From: an uncultured Alphaproteobacteria bacterium
GTDB taxonomy: Bacteria; Pseudomonadota; Alphaproteobacteria; HIMB59
Assembly: GCA_902591315.1 (NCBI GenBank)
Contig: CACJAI010000004.1
Coordinates: forward strand, 1-64,000
DNA: 64,000 nucleotides
Direction of reading: 5' to 3'
Below, in pieces: positions 35,390 to 44,657 of this stretch (the stretch's first letter is position 1; the number at the start of each line of letters is the position of its first letter). The notes under the pieces were generated by a model, which saw only the letters and a program-made list of their open reading frames with translations, had not been told where the DNA came from and made no database searches. Both the position numbers and the translations under genes were made by a program.

Positions 35390-36724
35390 ATGACAAAAGT
35401 TGCACTAATTGGTACAGGTCCCTGTGGACTATCTTTTTTAAGATCTCTGCATCAAGCGCAAAGCAAAGGCGAAAATATTCCTGAGGTTGTTGCCTTTGAA
35501 AAACAAGAAAGTTGGGGTGGTCTTTGGAATTATACTTGGAGAACCGGGTCTGATCAATATGGAGATCCAATTCACAATAGCATGTATAGATACCTTTGGT
35601 CGAATGGGCCAAAAGAGTGCCTTGAATTTGCAGATTATTCTTTTGATGAGCATTTCAAAAAACCAATTCCCTCCTTCCCTCCAAGAGCCGTCCTTCAAGA
35701 TTACATTTTAGGTCGTGCAGAAAATTCAGATGTAAAAAAATACGTAAAGTTTAACACCACTGTTACCTCTGTTGCTGATAATGGTAATGGATTTGATATT
35801 ACATACCGAAGTAAAAAAGACGATCAAACTAAAACTGAAAGTTTTGATAAATTAGTTGTTGCGACTGGTCACTTCTCTGTTCCCTACATTCCTGAATATG
35901 AGGGAATGAATAGCTTTCCAGGGAGAATAATGCACTCTCATGATTTCAGAGACGCTGAAGAGTTTAGAGATAAAAACGTTGTCGTTCTCGGAAGTAGTTA
36001 CTCTGCTGAAGATGTAGCGTTACAGTGCCATAAATATGGAGCTAAAACTGTTACTATTGGTTATAGAAACAATCCAATGGGTTTCAATTGGCCTGAAGGC
36101 ATGAAAGAAGTACATTACATGGATAAGATCGATGGAAATAAAGCAGTTTTTAAAGATGGCACAGTTCAAGAAATGGATGCCTTAATACTATGTACAGGTT
36201 ACTTGCATCATTTTCCTTTTTTACCAGAAGATCTAAAATTAAAAACTCATAACAGGCTGTATCCTCCAAACTTATACAAAGGAGTAGTATGGCAAAATAA
36301 TCAAAATTTGTTTTATCTTGGTATGCAAGATCAGTTTCATACTTTTAACATGTTTGATGCCCAAGCTTGGTATGTTAGAGACATAATAATGAACAAAATA
36401 ACTCTGCCTTCAGCTGATGAGTTAGCAAAGGATATTGATAATTGGGTTAAAAAGGAAGAGGCCCTAGAGGATGCCTATCAAATGATTGATTTTCAAACAG
36501 ATTATTGTGTAGATTTATGTTCTGCTGTTGACTACCCAAAAATTGACTTTGAGTTAATTCGCAAACATTTTTATGATTGGGAGCACCATAAGGAAGAAAA
36601 TATCCTGACTTATAGAGATAAATCCTTTTCCTCGCCTGTCACTGGCACCACTGGTCCCTCACATCACACTACGTGGTTGGATGCTATGGATGACTCTATG
36701 GCTACATATTTAGATACAAAATAA
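35390..36724 (+). CDS. tmm: Trimethylamine monooxygenase Tmm
   Basis: A 444-residue bacterial flavin monooxygenase that oxidises trimethylamine to TMAO with NADPH and oxygen. FAD motif GTGPCGLSFLRSL (about residues 8-20), the Tmm-typical WNYTWRTGSDQYGDPIHNSMYRYLWSNGPKECLEF (abridged here to its known core), FMO signature FPGRIMHSHDF, NADPH motif VLGSSYSAEDVALQC, and the active-site region FNMFDAQAWYVRDIIM. The match to characterised marine Tmm extends to the C-terminus. A GGAGGAG site precedes the ATG. It is divergent from mgdA across a shared operator. Confidence 0.96.
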   Translation: MTKVALIGTGPCGLSFLRSLHQAQSKGENIPEVVAFEKQESWGGLWNYTWRTGSDQYGDPIHNSMYRYLWSNGPKECLEFADYSFDEHFKKPIPSFPPRAVLQDYILGRAENSDVKKYVKFNTTVTSVADNGNGFDITYRSKKDDQTKTESFDKLVVATGHFSVPYIPEYEGMNSFPGRIMHSHDFRDAEEFRDKNVVVLGSSYSAEDVALQCHKYGAKTVTIGYRNNPMGFNWPEGMKEVHYMDKIDGNKAVFKDGTVQEMDALILCTGYLHHFPFLPEDLKLKTHNRLYPPNLYKGVVWQNNQNLFYLGMQDQFHTFNMFDAQAWYVRDIIMNKITLPSADELAKDIDNWVKKEEALEDAYQMIDFQTDYCVDLCSAVDYPKIDFELIRKHFYDWEHHKEENILTYRDKSFSSPVTGTTGPSHHTTWLDAMDDSMATYLDTK

Positions 36725-36733
36725 ATATTATAT

Positions 36734-36907
36734 ATGTCCAATAATACTCTTAATTTTATTGGATGGGTTTTATTTATTATTTCTGCCGTGGGCTTTATAA
36801 TATCAAGTGTTGGTAGTTTCTGGGCTATGTTTGGAAGTCTTTTTTTCTTTGTAGCTTGTTTTGTTTTTCTAATACCATTCTTTAGAAAAGAAAAAAATAA
36901 AGATTAA
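36734..36907 (+). CDS. Small two-helix membrane protein downstream of tmm
   Basis: A 57-residue product, MSNNTLNFIGWVLFIISAVG onward, with two hydrophobic segments (about residues 9-24 and 28-50) and a basic tail RKEKNKD. It starts 9 bases after tmm on the same strand, so it is probably translated from the tmm transcript. Its TAA stop overlaps the stop of the convergent GcvT-like gene by 4 bases (TTAA). Function unknown; a membrane partner for trimethylamine oxidation is only a guess. Confidence 0.62.
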   Translation: MSNNTLNFIGWVLFIISAVGFIISSVGSFWAMFGSLFFFVACFVFLIPFFRKEKNKD

Positions 36908-38073
36908 GGAATATTTTTGTCAATCCCTTTTGGGATAAGTTTATCTTTATCGTAAAATGGTAAATCAATTATTTTGCAGTCAGCTAAATTATCATTAACA
37001 GACTCAACTTTAATTTGAAATTCTTTCCACTCACCAGGGTAGTCAAAACGTACATAACCTACATACTTTTCTAAAGTAGGAGACCAAGTTGATGCTGAAA
37101 GATATCCAATTTTTTGTTTATTTGATGATAAATAAACTTTTGCTCTTGGAATAATTTCTTTATCGGTAGTTATACCAAATAATCTCTTTCCAAATTTTGT
37201 TGATAAAAATTCTAAAGCTTTTTTTCCAATAAAATTTTCTTTTTCTAAATCAACTAGAGAGCCTAATCCAATTTCATAAGGATTCATTGAAGAGTCAAAA
37301 TCTGTGTTGTTATCTAGGATGCCTGCTTCAATTCTTCTTATATCCATTGATTCTAGACCATCAAATGTCATACCCATCGGATATCCGATTTCACAAATAG
37401 TATCCCAAATTTTTTTATAATTAGTCTTATTTCCTAGAGTATAAATTTCGAAGCCTAATTCAGAAGTCCATCCTGTTCTAGAGACATATACATTTTGATC
37501 AGCTATTTTTGAATAGGCTGAATGATAGTATTTAAAATCATCGTTAATTTCTCCATTCGTTAGCTTTGAAATTATATCTTTAGAAATTGGACCTTGAATT
37601 TGTATCACTCGAGAATTAGGGTCAGTTATAGTAACTTCATAGTTTTTTTGATGAGCTTTTAACCAAGTTTCAAGGGGTCCATCTGGTTGGACATACCAAA
37701 ATTTATTTTGCTCTAATCTAAAAAGTACACCATCTATAAATATTCCGCCATTTTCATAACAGGCAATTGCATATTTACCCCTTCCTACTTTCATATCTTT
37801 AATTTTTCGACAAAATATTTTATCAAGAAATTCCTCTGACTGTGGTCCCTCTATTTGAATAGGTTTTTCAGGTACGTCATACATGACTGCTTTTCTTCTC
37901 AAATTCCAATAACTATCTTTGATTTTATTTCCAACAGATATTGGAAAATAGCGATCAGCGTATACACCATAAGAATTATCTTCTTTATGATAAAATTCAA
38001 AAAAAGGTCCTTTATCAAACCTGTTATCACTAATTGGTAAAGTTGATGATTTATCTAAAAAAATTGAACTCAT
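36904..38073 (-). CDS. GcvT/DmdA-like tetrahydrofolate-dependent aminomethyltransferase
   Basis: A 389-residue GcvT-family protein. Characteristic segments are QIEGPQSEEFLDKIFCRKIKDM (about residue 74), YVSRTGWTSELGFEIY, GLESMDIRRIEAGIL and GLGSLVDLEKENFIGKKAL. These resemble glycine-cleavage T-protein and the DMSP demethylase DmdA, which move one-carbon groups to THF. It is the last gene of tmoXWV-tdm-this gene, 16 bases after tdm. It is not a clear DmdA by eye. A role in demethylating TMAO products or another methylated osmolyte is likely but unproven. Confidence 0.75.
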   Translation of the reverse strand: MSSIFLDKSSTLPISDNRFDKGPFFEFYHKEDNSYGVYADRYFPISVGNKIKDSYWNLRRKAVMYDVPEKPIQIEGPQSEEFLDKIFCRKIKDMKVGRGKYAIACYENGGIFIDGVLFRLEQNKFWYVQPDGPLETWLKAHQKNYEVTITDPNSRVIQIQGPISKDIISKLTNGEINDDFKYYHSAYSKIADQNVYVSRTGWTSELGFEIYTLGNKTNYKKIWDTICEIGYPMGMTFDGLESMDIRRIEAGILDNNTDFDSSMNPYEIGLGSLVDLEKENFIGKKALEFLSTKFGKRLFGITTDKEIIPRAKVYLSSNKQKIGYLSASTWSPTLEKYVGYVRFDYPGEWKEFQIKVESVNDNLADCKIIDLPFYDKDKLIPKGIDKNIP

Positions 38074-38089
38074 TTAAAAGATAAAAAAA

Positions 38090-40441
38090 TTAGGATTTAA
38101 CTCTTGATTTAGTTGGATCATAAAATGGGAAAGGAACAACCTTAGCCTTTATTCTTTTTTGTTGACCATCTAACTTACCTATTTCAACTTCAGTATTAAG
38201 CTCGCTGTATTTGACATTGATTTTGCAAAGAGCAATATTTTTATTTAGAACAGGGGATTTCATACCACTTGTTATAATGCCAACTTGTTCCCTTCCATTA
38301 TTTGAAGGATGAACACAGTCTCCATGCCCGGTAGTTTCATTTCCCTCAATCTCAAGTCCAACTAGTTTTCTTTGAGGGTTTGCCTTTCTTTCAAGTAAAG
38401 CTTCTTTACCAATAAAGTTATCCTCTTTTGATTTAAGAGGAACTGTAAAACCAATTCCTGCCTCAAACGGATCAGTTTGATCATCGAATTCATAATTTGC
38501 GAAAACTAAACCAGCTTCAATTCTAACTAAATCCAAAGCGTCTAATCCCATAGGCACAATTCCAAACTCCTCTCCGGCTTTCATTACAGCATCCCAAACT
38601 TCAGCAGCTTTACTCGGATGACAGAATATTTCATAACCTAGTTCACCTGTATATCCAGTTCTAGAAACCATTAAAGGAATTCCATCTAAAGTATTTAACC
38701 TAGCTATAGAAAACCTAAACCACTCTAAATCAGTCAATGATGTTTGATGAGGAGGGGTCCAGATTATCTTTTTTAAAATTTCTCTACTCTTTGGCCCTTG
38801 GACGGAAACATTATGTAAATTATCAGTAGAAGATTTAATCCATACCTTTAAGTTATGTTCCTTTGCTTTTTCTCTTAACCATTCACCGCAATACTCATCT
38901 CCACAAATCCACCTAAAATTATCATCCGTCATTTTGAATACTGTACCGTCATCAAGCATACCTCCATGCTCGTAGCACATCGCAGTGTAAACAACTTGGC
39001 CAACAGATAGTTTTCTGATGTTTCTGGTGCAAGTCATTTGTAAAAGTTCTTCAGCGTCTGGGCCTCGTACTTCAAACTTTCTTAGTGCTGATAGATCCAT
39101 AATGATAGCCCGCTCTCTGCAAGCTTCATATTCTTGTTGCGCCCCGTGATTATTATAATTAGAAGCTAACCAGAAGCCTTTGTACTCAACAATATTTTCA
39201 GTAAGTTTTGATACTCTTGGGTGAAAACCAGTTTCTTTAGTTAATTTGGGATCAGAGTCTGCTTTCATTCTAAATGCCATTCCTTTACTAAAAGGTCTAT
39301 TCGGTCTATAGACTCTAACAAAAATGTCAGTAGGATTCCATCCATTAGCTGCATCTACATCGTCTGGACAGGCAGAGGAGACACAAACTAAATTTTTCAG
39401 GGCTTTAAACATCACATAGTCTCCTGGTCTAGACCATGGTTCATCAAAAATTAAAGCATTATTTGCATCAATGGCTGTGTTGTAAAATAAATTTATAGCA
39501 TTCCAACCTAGTCTTTTTCTCACAGTAAACTTATCTAATACATAATTGAAATTATCTGAGCAATTTGGATGACCAAAATAGCCAATATCATCATAAAATT
39601 TTGAAGTACATGCAGTACCGAACGTATCATGTCTTCCGACAGTGTCTCTGTAGACTTCAACCATGGGCATTTGATTTTCATCGTAATATTTAGAATGGAG
39701 ACCTGGCATTGGAAAAGCACTACCCATTAAATATCTACTATTAGTTGTATCTATTGAGAGCTCTTGGCCTTTTTGAAGGCTCTCTGAGTCGAATGCCATA
39801 AAGTCAGAACATTGTCTTCCATAAACATCAATTATCTGAATAAAATCTCCTTCTTTGACCTCATAGGCCATTGCGGTATATCTTTTAACAAAAATTTCTT
39901 CAACAGGATCCATTAAAGGGTCTGGTAATAAAAATTCCCCTTCTTCACGTTTTTTATTTCTTTGAACAATTACTCGTAGTTCGGATGCAGGAATATTTTC
40001 ATGTGTAATTTCACTTTCGCCTGGTGCAGAAATTATACAAACAATGGAGTCGTTTGTTTTAAACTCCTCAATTGAACCTGAAAGTGAATTTTGAGAAAAT
40101 ACTAAAATCGATTGATTAATAGACTCTACCTCATATCCAAGTTTTTTTAATTTAGTACGTGCTATTTGAGCTGACTCCTCCTCGCTCGAAAGGATTTTTT
40201 TTGTTAATTGACCGTTGTGCTCGTTATTAAGGCCTAATGCTGATAGATTACACTCTCGCTTTGAATTAAAGCATACAATCTCGGCCTGTTGATGGCCTTC
40301 TAAATTAATTATTTTAAATTTGTCATCTGGTTCTAATTTTAATGTGAGAGAACCTCCACCAATTACCAAATAATTTTCTAAGTCGTCACCAAGAGCTGGT
40401 AATCCAGGTTCATAAGGTTGAGTAACTCTTGGGATGATCAT
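38090..40441 (-). CDS. tdm: TMAO demethylase Tdm
   Basis: A 783-residue two-domain enzyme that splits TMAO to dimethylamine and formaldehyde. The N-terminal half (to about residue 400) is DUF1989-like; three cysteines spaced C-x15-C-x63-C (in FGTACTSKF, HPNCSDN and SSACPDD, near residues 277, 293 and 357) fit the zinc ligands of known Tdm. The C-terminal half is a GcvT-type THF domain (MDLSALRKFEVRGPDAEELL, SRTGYTGELGYEIF) that can trap formaldehyde as methylene-THF. It follows tmoV by 3 bases in the TMAO uptake operon. Confidence 0.93.
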   Translation of the reverse strand: MIIPRVTQPYEPGLPALGDDLENYLVIGGGSLTLKLEPDDKFKIINLEGHQQAEIVCFNSKRECNLSALGLNNEHNGQLTKKILSSEEESAQIARTKLKKLGYEVESINQSILVFSQNSLSGSIEEFKTNDSIVCIISAPGESEITHENIPASELRVIVQRNKKREEGEFLLPDPLMDPVEEIFVKRYTAMAYEVKEGDFIQIIDVYGRQCSDFMAFDSESLQKGQELSIDTTNSRYLMGSAFPMPGLHSKYYDENQMPMVEVYRDTVGRHDTFGTACTSKFYDDIGYFGHPNCSDNFNYVLDKFTVRKRLGWNAINLFYNTAIDANNALIFDEPWSRPGDYVMFKALKNLVCVSSACPDDVDAANGWNPTDIFVRVYRPNRPFSKGMAFRMKADSDPKLTKETGFHPRVSKLTENIVEYKGFWLASNYNNHGAQQEYEACRERAIIMDLSALRKFEVRGPDAEELLQMTCTRNIRKLSVGQVVYTAMCYEHGGMLDDGTVFKMTDDNFRWICGDEYCGEWLREKAKEHNLKVWIKSSTDNLHNVSVQGPKSREILKKIIWTPPHQTSLTDLEWFRFSIARLNTLDGIPLMVSRTGYTGELGYEIFCHPSKAAEVWDAVMKAGEEFGIVPMGLDALDLVRIEAGLVFANYEFDDQTDPFEAGIGFTVPLKSKEDNFIGKEALLERKANPQRKLVGLEIEGNETTGHGDCVHPSNNGREQVGIITSGMKSPVLNKNIALCKINVKYSELNTEVEIGKLDGQQKRIKAKVVPFPFYDPTKSRVKS

Positions 40442-40444
40442 TCT

Positions 40445-42517
40445 CTATGCTAATCCAAGAGCTTTTTTTCTTTCCTCGGCCCATTTTCTCACAATTACAT
40501 CTACTGAAATAGCCATTAAAGAAACGAATAAACCTAGTGTTATAGCAACACCAGGACCGTCTTGAGCTCTTGATAATGCTCCAAAAATAAGTTGGCCTAA
40601 ATCTTCAGTTCCAATTAACGCTCCTAAAATTACCATTTGAAGAGTGAAAACAACTGTTTGATTAACGCCAAGCATAATTGTCGGGAAAGCTAAGGGAATT
40701 TCAATATTTGTCCATCTTTGTATTCTTGAGACACCGGACATGGTGCCTGCTTCATGTAAGGAGAGTGGGACACTATTTAGACCCCAGACAGTATATCGAG
40801 TAGCAGGAACAGTAGCATAAACAATTGCAGCTATTAACACTGAGGTATCAGTAATATTGAACAAGAAGATAACAGGTATTAAATAAACAAAGGATGGAAA
40901 TGTTTCAAAAAAATCACACACGGAGAGAATAATTTTTGACCCCCTCTCAGTCTGTGCAAATATTGATCCAACTATTATTCCATTGAGAGATGCCATAATT
41001 ACAGCAAATGTTGCCATGTACATTGTAATTAAAGCTCTGTCCCAATATTTTGACATAGCAATAAATAACATCATGCCCCCAACTAATAAGCTTGTTCTAA
41101 TTCCACCAATGATATAAGCGACACCCATAGTAAGAGTCAACGTGGCAACTACTGGCATACCTAGATAAGCTTTTTTCATAGGACCTAGAACTTCAGTTAG
41201 AAGAAACTTATTGAAAGAATTGAGAGAATAGAAAAAAGTTTCCCAAACCCAATCAACAGCAGCATCAATATAGTGAGCAAAAGTAAATCCTTTTTCAATA
41301 GGTATGACATATAAGTAATTAATTTTATCGAAGTAACCATTTGCTATAAAAGCAATGATTGAAAAAATTAAAATTGAGGTTCCAAAGATGATTAAGAGTT
41401 TATATCTTTGAAAAAAAGTTAAATTTTCAAAATAATCAACTTGTTTATTCGCCCATGCTTTTGTAAATCGATCAAGGATAACAGCAATTAAGACGATACA
41501 AAAACCTGCTTCAGCAGCTTTGCCAATTTTTAAACTATTCAAGGCAATTTTTAAATTTAGACCAAGTCCTTTTGCACCAACGAAAGACGCAATTACAACC
41601 ATTGCTAGGCATTGCATAATAACTGTATTGACACCGTTTAAAATATCTCGTCTAGCTGTTGGTATTAATACTTTAAATAAAAGCTGAGTTTTTGTACAGC
41701 CGCTCATAAGTCCCGCTTCTACTACCTCAGGTGAAATTCGTTTTAATCCTAAAATGGTATTTCTTATCATTGGTGGGGTAGCAATTACTATAGTAGCTAT
41801 CGAACCTGCATGATCGCCTAAACCAAATAAAGCAATAATAGGGACTAGATATGCAAATTGAGGCATAGTTTGCATTACATTTAGTACTGGTTGCAAAGCT
41901 GTCTCAACTTTTCTATCTAGGTATCCCCATATTCCAAAGGATAGACCTAGTACAAAACAAATTGGTGTTGTAATTAGAACAAAAGAGAGTGTTTGTATAG
42001 ATGGTACCCAATTTCCAAAGATTGATACATATAAAGATCCTATCCCTCCAAGTAAAGCCAATCTGATACCGCCAAGTTGGAACCCAAGCAAAAAAGCACC
42101 GACTGTAGCTGCTGTCCATGGAAGTGCTGGCCATGTCATCCAATCATTATCTTTCAGCCAAGCATCACTAACAAAAACATCAATTATTTTGTCACCACCC
42201 AATAAAAGTTCTCTTACAAAAGTAATTAAAAATAATAAACCTTTAGATATAGATTTTGTGAATTCACGAAATGCTGCTTTTTCTTCATACATTTCAAATA
42301 TGGGGTCCCATACTTTGAGAGGAAACCATTCATATAAAGCTGCATATATAATCTCATTTAACTTAATTGGTATGAAAGCTAATAAAGAGGGAAGTCTCCA
42401 AAAATAGTTACCCTCATTATGTGGAACTAAATTGTATAAAAGCAAAAATACAATTAATAAAATACCAAATTGAGCTGGTTTTGAAGATCTAATGATATTT
42501 AAATAATTTTTATCCAC
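40445..42517 (-). CDS. tmoV: TMAO ABC transporter permease TmoV (fused double permease)
   Basis: A 690-residue membrane protein with two binding-protein-dependent permease domains in tandem (about residues 120-350 and 445-680). The first EAA-type loop is EAGLMSGCTKTQLLFKVLIPTARRDI and the second is EAGTMSGVSRIQRWTNIEIPLAFPTI. This fused arrangement is typical of TmoV and related choline or betaine permeases. It overlaps tmoW by 8 bases. The match to tdm and tmm neighbours supports TMAO over betaine. Confidence 0.88.
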   Translation of the reverse strand: MDKNYLNIIRSSKPAQFGILLIVFLLLYNLVPHNEGNYFWRLPSLLAFIPIKLNEIIYAALYEWFPLKVWDPIFEMYEEKAAFREFTKSISKGLLFLITFVRELLLGGDKIIDVFVSDAWLKDNDWMTWPALPWTAATVGAFLLGFQLGGIRLALLGGIGSLYVSIFGNWVPSIQTLSFVLITTPICFVLGLSFGIWGYLDRKVETALQPVLNVMQTMPQFAYLVPIIALFGLGDHAGSIATIVIATPPMIRNTILGLKRISPEVVEAGLMSGCTKTQLLFKVLIPTARRDILNGVNTVIMQCLAMVVIASFVGAKGLGLNLKIALNSLKIGKAAEAGFCIVLIAVILDRFTKAWANKQVDYFENLTFFQRYKLLIIFGTSILIFSIIAFIANGYFDKINYLYVIPIEKGFTFAHYIDAAVDWVWETFFYSLNSFNKFLLTEVLGPMKKAYLGMPVVATLTLTMGVAYIIGGIRTSLLVGGMMLFIAMSKYWDRALITMYMATFAVIMASLNGIIVGSIFAQTERGSKIILSVCDFFETFPSFVYLIPVIFLFNITDTSVLIAAIVYATVPATRYTVWGLNSVPLSLHEAGTMSGVSRIQRWTNIEIPLAFPTIMLGVNQTVVFTLQMVILGALIGTEDLGQLIFGALSRAQDGPGVAITLGLFVSLMAISVDVIVRKWAEERKKALGLA

Positions 42518-43523
42518 CGAATAAAACTTTTATAACTTTAGAAGGGTTTATAGAGCCAACTACTGAATTTTTATCATCAACAACTTTAATAATTTCTTTA
42601 CTATTTAAAATTTTTTCTGCTACGGTTTCTATAATATCATCTTTTTTAACAGCTATTTCTCCGGAGGCATGTGGATCAGAGGCATCCATGATTGACTCTA
42701 TCTTCAATACTTTTTCACGAGGGACATCCTCAGTAAATTTCCTAACATAGTCAGTAGCAGGATTTAAAACTATATTATCTGGTTTATCTAATTGTTCTAT
42801 TATTCCATCTTTCATAATAGCTATTCTGTCAGCAAGCCTCAATGCTTCGTCAAAGTCATGAGTGACAAACATAATTGTTTTATTCAAAACAGACTGGAGT
42901 CTCAAAAACTCGTCTTGCATTTCTTTTCTAATTAGAGGATCAAGCGCGGAGAAAGGCTCATCTAAAAACCAAATATCAGGTTCAACTGCTAATGACCGAG
43001 CAATTCCAACTCTTTGTTGCTGTCCACCAGAGAGTTCTCTTGGAAAGTAATTTTCTCTACCCTTTAGGCCTACAAGCTCAACCATTTCAAGTGCTTTATA
43101 AATACTATTTTCAGTAGTGACTCCTTTTACTTGAAGCGGAAAAGCAATATTTTCTAAAACTGTTTTATGTGGAAGAAGAGCGAAATTTTGAAATACCATT
43201 CCCATCTTTTCTCTTCTTAGTTCGATTAATTGCTTATTATTCATTAAGCAAATATCCTCACCATCAATTAAAATTTTACCAGAAGTTGCGTCTGTTAATC
43301 TAGATATACACCTTAGTAATGTTGATTTTCCTGATCCGGAGAGACCCATAACTACAAGCATTTCTCCCTGGTTTACATCAAAAGAAGCATTGTTAACGCC
43401 AACTATGCACCCTGCTTCTTGAAATTTTTTGGCGTCTACATTCCCTCCACTTTCAGATAAAAGTGTCTTAGCGTTATTACCAAAAATTTTATAGACAGAT
43501 GAACAGCTAATAGTTGGTGACAT
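42510..43523 (-). CDS. tmoW: TMAO ABC transporter ATPase TmoW
   Basis: A 337-residue ProV/OpuAA-type ATPase. Walker A GLSGSGKSTLL (about residue 58), signature LSGGQQQRVGIARSLA, Walker B IWFLDEPFSALDP and H-loop FVTHDFDEA. The C-terminal 60 or so residues are a short CBS-like regulatory region. It overlaps tmoV by 8 bases and is separated from tmoX by 67 bases holding a hairpin. Confidence 0.9.
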   Translation of the reverse strand: MSPTISCSSVYKIFGNNAKTLLSESGGNVDAKKFQEAGCIVGVNNASFDVNQGEMLVVMGLSGSGKSTLLRCISRLTDATSGKILIDGEDICLMNNKQLIELRREKMGMVFQNFALLPHKTVLENIAFPLQVKGVTTENSIYKALEMVELVGLKGRENYFPRELSGGQQQRVGIARSLAVEPDIWFLDEPFSALDPLIRKEMQDEFLRLQSVLNKTIMFVTHDFDEALRLADRIAIMKDGIIEQLDKPDNIVLNPATDYVRKFTEDVPREKVLKIESIMDASDPHASGEIAVKKDDIIETVAEKILNSKEIIKVVDDKNSVVGSINPSKVIKVLFGG

Positions 43524-43549
43524 AAATTAATCTTTCCTAAAATAAAATT

Positions 43550-43577
43550 AATTCCCCCCTCAAAAGAGGGAGGAATT
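43550..43577 (-). terminator. Hairpin between tmoX and tmoW
   Basis: A 12-bp stem with a 4-base loop (arms AATTCCCCCCTC and GAGGGAGGAATT on the plus strand; the mismatch becomes a G-U pair in minus-strand RNA), 14 bases after the tmoX stop and followed by an A/T-rich run. It is probably a partial terminator or an RNA-stabilising element that keeps binding-protein expression above that of the membrane subunits. Confidence 0.7.
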
Positions 43578-43590
43578 CAAATTGGAAATA

Positions 43591-44532
43591 TTACTTCATA
43601 AATAGATCGATTTGATCTCTATTATTTGCAATATATGCAGTTGCAGCTTCAGCATGAGTCATGCCTTCGTTGTCAACGTAGTTTGCCATTTCACCAATGT
43701 TAGGTGCTGTAAATTCCATTTTTGTATAGAACTTATATGCAGATGTATGAGTGATTGGGAACTTAATGTGAGCAGCTTTTTTAAGCCAACCTTTTGGAGA
43801 ACCACAACCAGTAGTCTCTAAAGAACCACCTTGTTCTAGTCTACATCCCTCGAAGTATGGAGGAAATTCAATGAAAGTAAAACCAGCTGCATCTGTAAAG
43901 TTTGGAGACCAGTTAAAGATAATTGTGCCTCTTCCCTCTTTTTTAGCTGCTTCTAATTCAGCCCATAATGCATCTGCAGTACCTGCAAATTTTACCATCC
44001 ATAAATCATCTATACCAAGACCTTTAAGTCTGTTAGGCATAACTTCTGTGTGCCACTCATAAGGACCTTCTAACCATCTACCTTTACCTTCAGAGTCTGG
44101 TGTTGCAAAGTTTGCTGCACACTCTGGAGATTTAAGTGCTTCCCAGCTTGGAAGACCAGGACATAATCCATCTTCGATTACCCAGTTAGGAACACCCATT
44201 TCTTCAAAAGTAATAAGGTCGTGACTTCCAGCATCAATTAATCCACCTTTATCCATAGCTTCATAAAAAGGCAGAGCCATTGTTGACTCCCAAGTTTCGT
44301 GAGCAACGTGAAGTTCACCTACTCTGACAGCTTCATATCTTGTTGCTGACTCAGCAGGGACTAATTCAACATCATAACCAAGCTCTTCAAAAGCTTGTGC
44401 CATAACGTTAGCCATAACGATTTGGCTTGACCAGTTTAAAACTGGAATTCTAATCGGGTCTGCCGCTTTTGCTACAGTTGTAAAACCAGCAAACAGGACT
44501 AGAGCGTAAAATAATGAAATAAATTTTTTCAT
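43591..44532 (-). CDS. tmoX: TMAO-binding periplasmic protein TmoX
   Basis: A 313-residue periplasmic binding protein of the OpuAC (glycine betaine/TMAO) type. The signal peptide is clear: MKKFISLFYALVLFAGFTTV followed by AKA-AD, with cleavage near residue 23. Trp-rich stretches (NWSSQIVMANV, ETWESTMALPFYE, NWVIEDGLCPGLPSWEALK) would form the aromatic cage for a quaternary or N-oxide amine. A very strong AGGAGGAG site precedes the ATG. First gene of tmoXWV-tdm. Glycine betaine or choline specificity cannot be excluded from sequence. Confidence 0.88.
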   Translation of the reverse strand: MKKFISLFYALVLFAGFTTVAKAADPIRIPVLNWSSQIVMANVMAQAFEELGYDVELVPAESATRYEAVRVGELHVAHETWESTMALPFYEAMDKGGLIDAGSHDLITFEEMGVPNWVIEDGLCPGLPSWEALKSPECAANFATPDSEGKGRWLEGPYEWHTEVMPNRLKGLGIDDLWMVKFAGTADALWAELEAAKKEGRGTIIFNWSPNFTDAAGFTFIEFPPYFEGCRLEQGGSLETTGCGSPKGWLKKAAHIKFPITHTSAYKFYTKMEFTAPNIGEMANYVDNEGMTHAEAATAYIANNRDQIDLFMK

Positions 44533-44601
44533 TTACTCCTCCTATATCTATTATAATAGTAGAAGTAATATAGGGCATAAGACAACAAGGTTGAAGCCTA
44601 A

Positions 44602-44620
44602 AAATCCATAATATGAAACA
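44602..44620. promoter_or_regulatory. Candidate IclR-type operator, site 4 (tmoX promoter)
   Basis: AAATCCATAATATGAAACA: one half (TATGAAACA) is perfect, the other matches at six of nine positions. It lies 70 bases upstream of tmoX. Its ATG overlaps a possible but unlikely upstream start of the racemase gene. Confidence 0.6.
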
Positions 44621-44657
44621 ACTAGTCTTTAAAAAAAACCAAAAAATCAATAAAAAA

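Noticed and set aside
36904..38073. Calling the GcvT-like protein DMSP demethylase DmdA
   Set aside because: Only the general GcvT/DmdA fold signatures are recognisable; operon context is TMAO, and no dmdB or dmdD is adjacent.
44613..44657. Start of alanine racemase at 44613
   Set aside because: The ATG is inside the candidate operator, there is no ribosome-binding site, and the extra Lys-rich residues do not match the family.
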